NCBI GenBank assembly: GCA_937958995.1
Contig: CALGAP010000007.1
Coordinates: forward strand, 528,806-592,805
DNA length: 64,000 bases
Direction of reading: 5' to 3'
Source of the DNA: an uncultured Chitinophagaceae bacterium
GTDB taxonomy: Bacteria > Bacteroidota > Bacteroidia > Chitinophagales > Chitinophagaceae
In this document: positions 42,986-50,090 of the stretch, piece by piece
Layout of the letters: every line of letters starts with the position of its first letter
Numbering within the stretch: position 1 is the stretch's first letter
Position numbers and translations under genes: made by a program
The notes under the pieces: model-generated
What the model saw: the letters and a program-made list of their open reading frames with translations, nothing else
Told to the model about the DNA's origin: nothing
The model's database searches: none

Positions 42986-43522
42986 ATGTCATTCGATTTA
43001 CAACCAATTCTTGAAAACGACCGGGTGCTCCTGCGCCCGCTCCGGCAAGACGATTTTGAAACGCTTTACCAATGCGCCAGCGACCCCCTGATCTGGGAAC
43101 AGCACCCGGAGCCCACCCGCTACCAGCGACCGGTATTTGAAAAGTTTTTCGCGGGCGCCATGCAATCGGGCGGCGCCTTCCTGGTAATCAGTAAGGAAAC
43201 CAATGAGGCCATTGGCACGTCGAGATACTATGATTTGCAACCTGGCAAAAGATCGGTAGCCATTGGCTGGACTTTCCTGGTGCGCGCCTGCTGGGGCACC
43301 ACCTACAACCGGGCGGTGAAACAACTGATGCTCGACCATGCCTTTCAGTTTGTCGACTATGTAATTTTTCATATCGGCCCACAAAATATCAGGTCGCAAA
43401 AAGCGATACTGAAACTGGGGGCGAGAAAACTGTCCGAAGACGAAATCAGCCACTATGGCAATCCCTATGAGGGACATGATGTGTACATAGTCCGCTCCCC
43501 GGTGCCAAAAAATGCCATTTAG
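42986..43522 (+). CDS. GNAT-family N-acetyltransferase
   Basis: A 178-residue acetyltransferase of the RimJ/RimL-like group: LENDRVLLRPLRQDDFETLYQCASDPLIWEQHP, then AIGTSRYYDLQPGKRSVAIGWTFLVRACWGTTYNRAVKQLML (acetyl-CoA loop region, altered from the usual Q/RxxGxG/A) and NIRSQKAILKLGARKLSEDE. It would transfer an acetyl group to a protein N-terminus or small amine. Stand-alone gene ending in a terminator shared with the convergent tmRNA. Confidence 0.85.
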   Translation: MSFDLQPILENDRVLLRPLRQDDFETLYQCASDPLIWEQHPEPTRYQRPVFEKFFAGAMQSGGAFLVISKETNEAIGTSRYYDLQPGKRSVAIGWTFLVRACWGTTYNRAVKQLMLDHAFQFVDYVIFHIGPQNIRSQKAILKLGARKLSEDEISHYGNPYEGHDVYIVRSPVPKNAI

Positions 43523-43540
43523 AATTGGATGAAATAAAAA

Positions 43541-43565
43541 AGCCGGACTAAAAAGTCCGGCTTTT
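43541..43565. terminator. Bidirectional terminator between GNAT gene and tmRNA
   Basis: Stem AGCCGGACT (43541-43549) with AGTCCGGCT (43554-43562), loop AAAA, with T-rich flanks on both strands (TTT after it on plus; TTTTTT on minus). It serves both the acetyltransferase gene and the tmRNA gene, whose 3' end is at 43568. Confidence 0.9.
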
Positions 43566-43567
43566 CG

Positions 43568-43939
43568 TGGAGGTGACCGGATTCGAACCGGTGTCCAAAC
43601 ATATTCTCCAAAAGCTTTCTACATGCTTATTCCGGCATTGATTGTCGGGAAATAACAGGAACCGGACACACCAATTATTTCCTTAGCTGCATAGTCTTAG
43701 GCAATGGGCACAGCCTACCATCGCCGCATTCTGTTTTGTTTGATGAGTCGGCGGCGGAGCGTGGAAACAGAATAACCGGCTCAACGCGGCCCTAATGACT
43801 ACTTAATCACTGATTAGGCAGCCATGGCAAATTGAGTATTGCCATTTGTAGTTTGAATATTCAGATTTACGTGCTAATTATCCAACGCACGGCATGCTTA
43901 CACTTTCAAAGACCTATGCTGTCAAAACCAAACACCCCC
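43568..43939 (-). ncRNA. ssrA: Transfer-messenger RNA
   Basis: A 372-base tmRNA. The 5' end GGGGGUG pairs with CACCUCC near the 3' end. The T arm (GGTTCGAATCC) and the TTTTGACAGC start typical of one-piece tmRNA are present, as are pseudoknot-type stems in between. The tag frame appears to resume at GTA (43870) and read VNLNIQTTNGNTQFAMAA, stop at 43814-43816; the hydrophobic end FAMAA is a typical proteolysis tag. Resume codon placement is a judgement. CCA does not appear to be encoded. It rescues stalled ribosomes together with SmpB. Confidence 0.93.
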
Positions 43940-43958
43940 AGGGGGCATAGGAAGAATG

Positions 43959-43990
43959 CAAATTTAGTGCAAAACTGTGGGGTAAGCCAA
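43959..43990 (-). promoter_or_regulatory. tmRNA promoter
   Basis: On the minus strand TTG (43990-43988), 21-base spacer, and TAAATTTG (43966-43959), an exact TAnnTTTG match. The predicted start is about a dozen bases before the mature 5' end. Confidence 0.6.
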
Positions 43991-44060
43991 ATTGGCGGGG
44001 GCGGGCGCCATATACCAGACACTCGACACGCTACTCACGAAACCCCCAACCCGAAACCCG

Positions 44061-44093
44061 AAACAAAAAGTCCCCTCCAGGACTAGAGGGGAC
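44061..44093 (-). terminator. Terminator downstream of rseP
   Basis: Stem GTCCCCTC/GAGGGGAC (44070-44077 with 44086-44093), 8-base loop, followed on the minus strand by TTTTTGTTT. The 319-base gap 43940-44258 otherwise holds the tmRNA promoter and the CCCGAAAC-rich repeat at 44046-44064. Confidence 0.75.
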
Positions 44094-44258
44094 ATAACCA
44101 AAACTAACTGCTATGAGAAAACTATATGGAGATCGATCGCTGTTTCTGTCGTTTGACGGTACAAACTTACAAACACGACAGCGCCAGACAATACCACTTT
44201 TGTGTGAATTGTAGGAAATCTTTAGTGGACTGAGGGAAATCGGGCATTATCCGGGGGG

Positions 44259-45620
44259 TCAGTTTTTGCTGAATATTCGCCAGAAATCCAGTCCCAACGC
44301 ATAAGCCATTATGCCTAAAAGGATTATCATGCCCACCATCTGGGCGTACTCCATGAATTTGTCCCCAGGCTTGCGGCCGGTGATGATTTCATAGAGAGTG
44401 AAAAGCACGTGGCCGCCATCCAAAGCGGGAATGGGAAGCATGTTCATGAAGGCCAGTACTATACTCAACAGCGCCGTCATGCGCCAGAAAAGCTGCCAGT
44501 CCCATTGAGCATCAAACATATCGCCGATGCTGATAAAACTGCCCAGTGATTCGCTGGCTTTTACTTCCTTGCTGGTGAATAATAATTTGAAGTTCTGGAT
44601 ATTCATGATCAACATGTCCCAGCCCTTGGCCACGCCGGCGGGGAGCGACTGAAAGAAGTTGAATTCCTTGGTGGCATATGTTAAGAATTCGCGAGAAGGA
44701 CGCATATGCAGCCCAATGCCCGCCTTCTCATTGGTTTGTACGCGCACCTGCAGCGTATCGGCCTCGTTGCGTATAACGGTGACGGTTATAGGAGTATTTT
44801 TGAACTTAGTTTTCTTATCCTGGAATTCTACATAAGAATCGATTCTCACGCCGTTCAGTCCAATGATCTTGTCGCCTTTCTTAAATTCTCCGCTGATATA
44901 TTTTACTTGTTCGGTCACCGAGTCAATTACAGCAGGATATTTCGGGTAAGCCAGCGGCACGCCTTTTCTCCTGATCAGCTGGCGAATGGTGCCTTGCGGA
45001 ATGTTGAGACTGATTTGCTGACCATCGCGCACCACGTTAATGGTCTTGGCTTCATTTAATATGATATCAGTAGAAAGTTGTTCAAATCGTTCGAGCGGCT
45101 GGCCATCTACACCAACAATCTGATCGCCATCCCGCAGACCCACTTTTTGTCCCAGGGTATCTACATACACTCCGTAAACAGCATTCTGCGGCGGCAGATA
45201 AATTTCACCCCATTTCCACAACACCATCGCAAATATGAAAAAACCGAGTATCAGGTTCACGGTCACCCCCCCGATCATGATGATCAGTCGCTGCCAGGCG
45301 GGCTTGCTGCGAAATTCCCAGGGTTGCGGGGGTTGTTTCATCTGCTCTTTGTCCATGCTCTCGTCAATCATGCCCGAAATCTTTACATAACCACCCAGGG
45401 GCAGCCAGCCAATTCCATATACTGTGTCACCAATTTTCTTTTTGAAGAGAGAAAACCAGGGATCGAAGAACAAGTAGAATTTTTCCACGCGGCATTTGAA
45501 CCATTTTGCCGGCAGAAAATGACCCATTTCATGCAAGACGACCAATATAGATAAGCACAATATTAATTGCCCGGCTTTTATACCTACAGCAGTCCAATCA
45601 ATTGCTAACAATATCATCAT
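44259..45620 (-). CDS. rseP: RIP metalloprotease RseP (site-2 protease)
   Basis: A 453-residue membrane protease. The zinc site HEMGH (31-35) lies in the first membrane helix (LCLSILVVLHEMGHFLPAKWF). Two PDZ-like regions follow (VGLRDGDQIVGVDGQPLERF and FKKGDKIIGLNGVRIDSYVEF), and the second motif NMLPIPALDGGHVLF carries the third zinc ligand near the C-terminus. It cleaves membrane-bound anti-sigma factors and signal peptides inside the membrane. It follows dxr in the same direction, an arrangement conserved in many bacteria. Normal length. Confidence 0.95.
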   Translation of the reverse strand: MMILLAIDWTAVGIKAGQLILCLSILVVLHEMGHFLPAKWFKCRVEKFYLFFDPWFSLFKKKIGDTVYGIGWLPLGGYVKISGMIDESMDKEQMKQPPQPWEFRSKPAWQRLIIMIGGVTVNLILGFFIFAMVLWKWGEIYLPPQNAVYGVYVDTLGQKVGLRDGDQIVGVDGQPLERFEQLSTDIILNEAKTINVVRDGQQISLNIPQGTIRQLIRRKGVPLAYPKYPAVIDSVTEQVKYISGEFKKGDKIIGLNGVRIDSYVEFQDKKTKFKNTPITVTVIRNEADTLQVRVQTNEKAGIGLHMRPSREFLTYATKEFNFFQSLPAGVAKGWDMLIMNIQNFKLLFTSKEVKASESLGSFISIGDMFDAQWDWQLFWRMTALLSIVLAFMNMLPIPALDGGHVLFTLYEIITGRKPGDKFMEYAQMVGMIILLGIMAYALGLDFWRIFSKN

Positions 45621-45741
45621 ATAAGGAGAATCCTGGGGATTTTAATTTTTAAACAGCTTCAAATATCGAATAATCCTTCGTATAACCTTACCGTTCAACA
45701 AAATTCGCCTTCCCTTAACGGAATTTAGTTCCAATTAGTGC

Positions 45742-46914
45742 TCAGAGCCTTATGAGCGAAGCGGCAAAATTACGCGCCTCCCCATCGCTTTCAAAATATT
45801 CTTCAAGCGTTGGTTTTTCAATGGCGGGCACATGTTGCATGGTGCGCTCAATGAGATCTGTCATGTCTAAAAATCCAATCCTGTTTCGCAAAAAGGCATA
45901 CACCGCAATTTCATTGGCGGCATTCAGCACACAGGGCAGGTTGCCTCCCTTAAACAATGCCTCGGTAGCCAGCGCCAGGTTCCGGAAGGTTTTTATATCA
46001 GGTTCTTCAAACGTAAGCTGCGATGGTTTGCGAAAATCATAGCGCGGGAATTGATTGGGCAACCGCTTCGGAAAAGCCAGCGCATACTGAATCGGCAGTT
46101 TCATATCAGGTAAACCCATCTGCGCCTTGATGCTTCCGTCTTCAAACTGCACCATGCTATGAATGATGCTTTGCGGATGCACCAGCACCTGCACTTGCTC
46201 GGGTTTGATGTCGAACAGCCAGCGCGCTTCGATCATTTCCAGGCCTTTGTTCATTAAAGTGGCCGAGTCGATCGTAATCTTGGCGCCCATATTCCAGTTG
46301 GGATGCTGCAACGCATGATCGCGTTTTACATTCACCAGGTAATTGGGTTTTTTACCCAGGAACGGTCCACCCGAGGCAGTAAGAATGATTTTTTCAATTC
46401 TGTTGCGCGTCTCTCCCACCAGGCATTGAAAAATAGCGCTATGTTCTGAATCTACGGGAATGATGGGCACTCTGTTCTCGACGGCTTTCTGCATCACGAT
46501 ATCGCCGGCCACCACCAGTGTTTCTTTGTTGGCCAGCGCAATGGCTTTGCCGCTTTCAACGGCCCTGTATGTAGGACGTAATCCTGCGAAGCCAACAATG
46601 GCCGCCAGCATCATATCATACACATCCAGCGCGGCTACTTCTTCCAAAGCTTTTTCACCGGCAAATACTTTTATGTCGGTAGATGACAAAGCATCCTTTA
46701 CCTTGTTGTACTTGCGTTCATCGCCAATCACTACAATATGGGGATTGAAACGCAGCGCCTGCTGCACCAGCAATTCATCATTGTTCTGAGCGGTAAGCAC
46801 CTCCACGCTGAACAGGTCTTCATTGGCGGCAATCACTTCAAGCGCCTGCGTGCCGATAGAACCTGTTGAACCGAATATTGCAATGCGTTTCCTAAGTGTA
46901 CTGTTCGACATCAT
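45742..46914 (-). CDS. dxr: 1-deoxy-D-xylulose 5-phosphate reductoisomerase
   Basis: A 390-residue enzyme of the MEP isoprenoid pathway. The NADPH site is IAIFGSTGSIGTQALEVI; LANKETLVVAG, the metal and substrate region PVDSEHSAIFQCL, LTASGGPF and the conserved NMGAKITIDSATLMNKGLEMIEARWLF and VHPQSIIHSMVQFEDGS follow. All active-site segments look intact and the length is usual. It lies 47 bases after the GH3-type gene and 121 bases before rseP. Either Met1 or Met2 could be the start. Confidence 0.97.
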   Translation of the reverse strand: MMSNSTLRKRIAIFGSTGSIGTQALEVIAANEDLFSVEVLTAQNNDELLVQQALRFNPHIVVIGDERKYNKVKDALSSTDIKVFAGEKALEEVAALDVYDMMLAAIVGFAGLRPTYRAVESGKAIALANKETLVVAGDIVMQKAVENRVPIIPVDSEHSAIFQCLVGETRNRIEKIILTASGGPFLGKKPNYLVNVKRDHALQHPNWNMGAKITIDSATLMNKGLEMIEARWLFDIKPEQVQVLVHPQSIIHSMVQFEDGSIKAQMGLPDMKLPIQYALAFPKRLPNQFPRYDFRKPSQLTFEEPDIKTFRNLALATEALFKGGNLPCVLNAANEIAVYAFLRNRIGFLDMTDLIERTMQHVPAIEKPTLEEYFESDGEARNFAASLIRL

Positions 46915-46961
46915 CAGGTTTTCAGAATCATTAAAAATAAGGAAAATGTTGGTGAACCTTT

Positions 46962-48464
46962 TTACTCAACATATTTTTCCAGCTCCTGGGCAATTTTGCG
47001 GTCGTTGCTAAGTCGCGGCACCTTATTCTGACCGCCCAGCTTACCGATGCTTTTCATATAATCGATAAACCCGTGCTTCTTTACCGGGCGAATTTGTAAT
47101 GGCTTCAGGATATTTCCCGTGATCAGGTCGTTATAGTAAATGTTTTTATGTCGCAGGTATTCGTCCACTTTCAGTGCAAACCTGTTCAGGTCTGCCGGTT
47201 TATTTTCAAACTCGATAAACCATTCGTGGTACGATTTGCCTTCGCCCTGTTCAATCACGGGTGCCACGGTAAATTCGGTGATGTGCACGCCTTCTTCTTC
47301 GGCGGCTTTGATGAGGCTATATTCCACTTCTTCGCCAATAACATGTTCGCCAAAGGCGGAAATGAAATGCTTGATACGCCCGGTCACCACTATGCGGTAT
47401 GGGTTGGTCGAAACAAATTTTACGGTATCGCCGATATTATATCCCCAAAGACCCGCATTGCTGTTTACGATCAGCGCGTAGTTTTCTCCCACCTTCACAT
47501 CTTTCAGGCTAAGCCGTGTGGGATTGGGGTTAAAAATTTCGTTGGCGGGAACAAATTCAAAAAAGATTCCGCTGTTGGTATTTAAAAGAAGTCCTTCTTC
47601 GTGTTGCGAATCCTGGAAGGCGAAAAATCCTTCTGAGGCGGGGAATGTTTCGATAGCCGCGACGGGACCGCCAATACTTTCAAACAATTTTTTCTTATAC
47701 GGTTCAAAGTTCACGCCGCCGTGTACAAGCACGGAGAAATTGGGAAAAAGATCTTTGATGTGCTTGCCCGATTTTTCTATCAGCCGGTCGAAATACATCT
47801 GCATCCATGGCGGTATGCCGCTGATGAGGGTCATGTCCTGGTTGATGGTCTCTTCCACTATTTTATCGAGCTTGGTCTCCCAATCTTCGATGCAGTTGGT
47901 TTCGAACGAAGGCAACTGGTTGCCGCGCAGGTAGCCCGGCACGTGATGGTTCACGATACCACTGAGTCTGCCCGTAGGAATGCCCCCAATACGCTCCAGT
48001 TCGGGTGAACCGGACAGGAAGATCATCTTCCCGCTGGTAAACCTTGAATTACCCGATTCTGCCAGGTAGCAAAGCAGGGCATTGCGTGCCGAGTTGATGT
48101 GATTGTCAATGGAATCTTTGGAAATGGGTATGTATTTAACCCCACTGGTGGTGCCACTGGTCTTGGCGAAGTAGATAGGCCGGCCCTTCCACAGTACGTT
48201 GTGCCGTCCCACCTTTATTTTCTCGATATAGGGCTTGAACTGCTCATAGTCGCGGATCGGTATGGCCTGCACAAACTCCTCGTAAACAGAGACATTCTGC
48301 AACTGGTGTTCTTTTCCGAAGTCGGTGTTTTTTCCAATCTTAATTAATTCCTTCAGGATATTTTCCTGGTCCTCCACCGCCGTTGCCATTCCTTTTCTGA
48401 TCCCCTTATATATATAATTGGCAAAAGGCTTTGCCAGGAAAGACTTGATCGATTTTATTCTCAT
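46962..48464 (-). CDS. GH3 auxin-responsive promoter-type adenylating enzyme
   Basis: A 500-residue protein of the GH3 family of acyl-adenylate/amide synthetases. Visible are the ATP loop IYFAKTSGTTSGVKYIPIS, AIETFPASEGFFAFQ, GLWGYNIGDTVKFVSTNPYRIVVTGRIKHFISAFGEHV (the YxxGDxV motif) and a C-terminal half with HEWFIEF. Plant members join amino acids to hormones; the bacterial substrate is not known. It is encoded just before dxr and may share its transcript. Full length. Confidence 0.9.
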   Translation of the reverse strand: MRIKSIKSFLAKPFANYIYKGIRKGMATAVEDQENILKELIKIGKNTDFGKEHQLQNVSVYEEFVQAIPIRDYEQFKPYIEKIKVGRHNVLWKGRPIYFAKTSGTTSGVKYIPISKDSIDNHINSARNALLCYLAESGNSRFTSGKMIFLSGSPELERIGGIPTGRLSGIVNHHVPGYLRGNQLPSFETNCIEDWETKLDKIVEETINQDMTLISGIPPWMQMYFDRLIEKSGKHIKDLFPNFSVLVHGGVNFEPYKKKLFESIGGPVAAIETFPASEGFFAFQDSQHEEGLLLNTNSGIFFEFVPANEIFNPNPTRLSLKDVKVGENYALIVNSNAGLWGYNIGDTVKFVSTNPYRIVVTGRIKHFISAFGEHVIGEEVEYSLIKAAEEEGVHITEFTVAPVIEQGEGKSYHEWFIEFENKPADLNRFALKVDEYLRHKNIYYNDLITGNILKPLQIRPVKKHGFIDYMKSIGKLGGQNKVPRLSNDRKIAQELEKYVE

Positions 48465-48810
48465 AATCCCCTTTCAGACTGTTAATCGTTAGAGGAAACA
48501 AACCTACGGCAAAAAAATGGGTTTCAGGCGGTCCGGGGGGCGGTTTCGGGTTTCGGGTGGATGGTTTGGGGTATTGCGTGATGGGTGGCAGATGCTGGAA
48601 TCTGGGGCGCGGTCGAATGGCTGGACTGGGTGGCGGGGTGCAAAGGTGGCCGGGTTGACTTTTGGCCGGCACCGCCCCAATCCTACATCCTATATCCTAC
48701 ATTCTACATCCTGCACCCCCAACCCGAAACCCCCTCAAAATCAACCCTTCACCGTATCTTTGGGCAGCGGATGCCGGCAGAAACTGCAAGAAAATTTTTC
48801 CCCTAATCCC
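48465..48810. repeat. Gene-free stretch with low-complexity dispersed repeat units
   Basis: About 350 bases of biased sequence: a G-rich part (GGTTTCGGGTTTCGGG near 48541) and a C-rich part (CAACCCGAAACCCC near 48718) that are complementary, separated by near-tandem TCCTACAT/TCCTATAT units (48682-48713). Similar CCCGAAAC units occur at 44046-44064 and 58485-58514. Proline-rich frames in this region are composition artefacts. It may be an extended hairpin-forming intergenic repeat. Confidence 0.5.
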
Positions 48811-48840
48811 TTCACAATCTGCCATAAACCCTTACCTTTG
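48811..48840 (+). promoter_or_regulatory. rplU-rpmA promoter
   Basis: TACCTTTG at 48833-48840 is an exact TAnnTTTG element. TTC at 48811-48813, 19 bases upstream, is one base from the TTG element. The start would be near 48847, giving a leader of little more than ten bases before the rplU ATG at 48860. Confidence 0.6.
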
Positions 48841-48859
48841 CACTCCTTAATTTTGAAAT

Positions 48860-49162
48860 ATGTTTGCAATCGTTAAAATATCCGGCCAGCAGTTTAAGGT
48901 TACGAAAGATCAGACCTTATATGTTCCTTTCCAGGATGGCACTGTTGGAGATAAGGTAGAATTCTCAGACATTCTGTTGATCGATAACGACGGAAAATTG
49001 TCTGTTGGTGATGCAGTAAAAGGAAAAGTGAAAGCAGAGATCGTAGATCACGTACAAGGTGACAAAGTGATTGCGTTTAAAATGAAACGCAGGAAAGGTT
49101 TTCGTAAGAAAAAAGGTCACCGTACACTGTATACACAGATTAAGGTAACTGATATCGCATAA
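48860..49162 (+). CDS. rplU: 50S ribosomal protein L21
   Basis: A 100-residue protein of normal length, with MFAIVKISGQQFKVTKDQTLYVP at the start and the typical basic end KMKRRKGFRKKKGHRTLYTQIKVTDI. It binds 23S rRNA in the large subunit. Followed at 100 bases by rpmA, the usual order. Confidence 0.98.
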   Translation: MFAIVKISGQQFKVTKDQTLYVPFQDGTVGDKVEFSDILLIDNDGKLSVGDAVKGKVKAEIVDHVQGDKVIAFKMKRRKGFRKKKGHRTLYTQIKVTDIA

Positions 49163-49262
49163 TAAAATCCGAAAGGATCGATCCGAAAATCGAAATACTG
49201 CGCCAGGGTTTCGGGATTCGGATTTCGAATTTTTAAATTACTAGTTTTAAAATCTCCCAATC

Positions 49263-49520
49263 ATGGCACATAAAAAAGGTGAAGGTAGTGTAAAGAACGG
49301 CCGCGACTCGAACAGCAAACGCCTCGGCGTAAAAATATATGGTGGACAACCCGCCAGCGCTGGTAGCATTATCGTTCGTCAACGTGGAACTGTTTACCAT
49401 CCCGGAAAAAATGTTGGAGTTGGAAAAGACTTTACGTTGTTTGCTTTAACGGATGGCGTAGTAGAATTCAAGAAGAGTAAGAACGATAAAACGATTGTAA
49501 ACGTCGTAGCAACCGCGTAA
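49263..49520 (+). CDS. rpmA: 50S ribosomal protein L27
   Basis: An 85-residue protein with MAHKKGEGSVKNGRDSNSKRLGVK and VRQRGTVYHPGKNVGVGKDFTLFAL. The N-terminus begins AHKKG directly, so no L27 pre-sequence of the Firmicutes type is present. L27's N-terminal tail reaches the peptidyl transferase centre. Full length. Confidence 0.98.
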   Translation: MAHKKGEGSVKNGRDSNSKRLGVKIYGGQPASAGSIIVRQRGTVYHPGKNVGVGKDFTLFALTDGVVEFKKSKNDKTIVNVVATA

Positions 49521-49550
49521 GCAGTTTTTAATTTCTGTAGTTGCTTAAGG

Positions 49551-49575
49551 TTTTTTTTAGAAATTCTAAAAAAAA
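49551..49575. repeat. AT-rich perfect palindrome after rpmA
   Basis: TTTTTTTTAGAA, one A, TTCTAAAAAAAA: two 12-base arms, followed by TTTTT. It lies 31 bases after the rpmA stop and before the H1-like gene. It may be a weak terminator or an AT-rich protein-binding site. Confidence 0.5.
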
Positions 49576-49649
49576 TTTTTGGATGTTTCAAATTAGTTTT
49601 TATTTTTACTGTTAGAATTTCTATTTACTAACCGTTAAATTCACAAAAA

Positions 49650-49751
49650 ATGGCAACTAAGAAAAAAGCTGCTAAAAAAGCAACTAAGAAAGCCGCTAAA
49701 AAAGCCGCTCCCAAGAAGAAAAAAGCTGCTAAGAAAGCTAAGAAAAAATAA
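49650..49751 (+). CDS. Histone H1-like Lys/Ala-rich mini-protein
   Basis: A 33-residue open frame, MATKKKAAKKATKKAAKKAA followed by PKKKKAAKKAKKK and TAA. Composition is only Ala, Lys, Thr, one Pro and the Met, matching the C-terminal tail of eukaryotic H1 and bacterial Hc1/KAP-type DNA-binding proteins. A clear terminator begins 30 bases after the stop, so it is a transcribed unit of its own. It probably binds DNA or RNA non-specifically. It is much shorter than the 50-60-residue Bacteroidota H1-like proteins I know of. Confidence 0.75.
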   Translation: MATKKKAAKKATKKAAKKAAPKKKKAAKKAKKK

Positions 49752-49780
49752 GCTCTCTTTTTGGAAGGCAGAAAATACAG

Positions 49781-49811
49781 AAGTCCTGAGTTTAAAGCTC
49801 AGGACTTTTTC
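49781..49811 (+). terminator. Intrinsic terminator after the H1-like gene
   Basis: Stem AAGTCCTGAG (49781-49790) with CTCAGGACTT (49798-49807), 7-base loop, followed by TTT. Confidence 0.9.
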
Positions 49812-50090
49812 ATTTGGGGATGTCACCGATTAAAAACCACGATTTAACTATCGCGGATGAGACGCAGATGAAGGGATTACGCAGTTAGCGGATTCGTTCA
49901 CGTAGCCATATTCCTATCATCCCGCTTCATACCGACACCCCCATCACTCAAATCCTGTTATCCCGTCAAATCCATACTCGCATCCACTAATTCCTACATC
50001 AGTGATAACCTATCCGTGCAATCCTGGCTTCCATATTAAATCCGTGATCTCAAAAATCCAAATCGCCGCCAATCCGCTAATTTCGTCTCC
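49812..50090. repeat. Gene-free stretch with degenerate AATCC/GGAT units
   Basis: About 280 bases without a gene. Short units recur irregularly (GCGGATGAGACGCAGATG, GGGATTACGCAG, GCGGATTC, then AAATCCTG, CAAATCCA, GCATCCAC, TAAATCCGTG, CCAATCCG). This resembles the degenerate ACGCGGATT-type intergenic repeats seen in some Bacteroidota and other genomes. No promoter for the following gene is evident. Confidence 0.4.

Noticed and set aside
44113..44214. Plus-strand 33-codon frame MRKLYGDRSLFLSFDGTNLQ... before rseP's end
   Set aside because: It starts near a hairpin, but there is no promoter and no recognisable family; too short to support.
48406..48876. Proline- and serine-rich frames on both strands of the gap before rplU
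   Set aside because: They come from the CCCGAAAC and TCCTACAT low-complexity units and overlap the rplU promoter; no domain.
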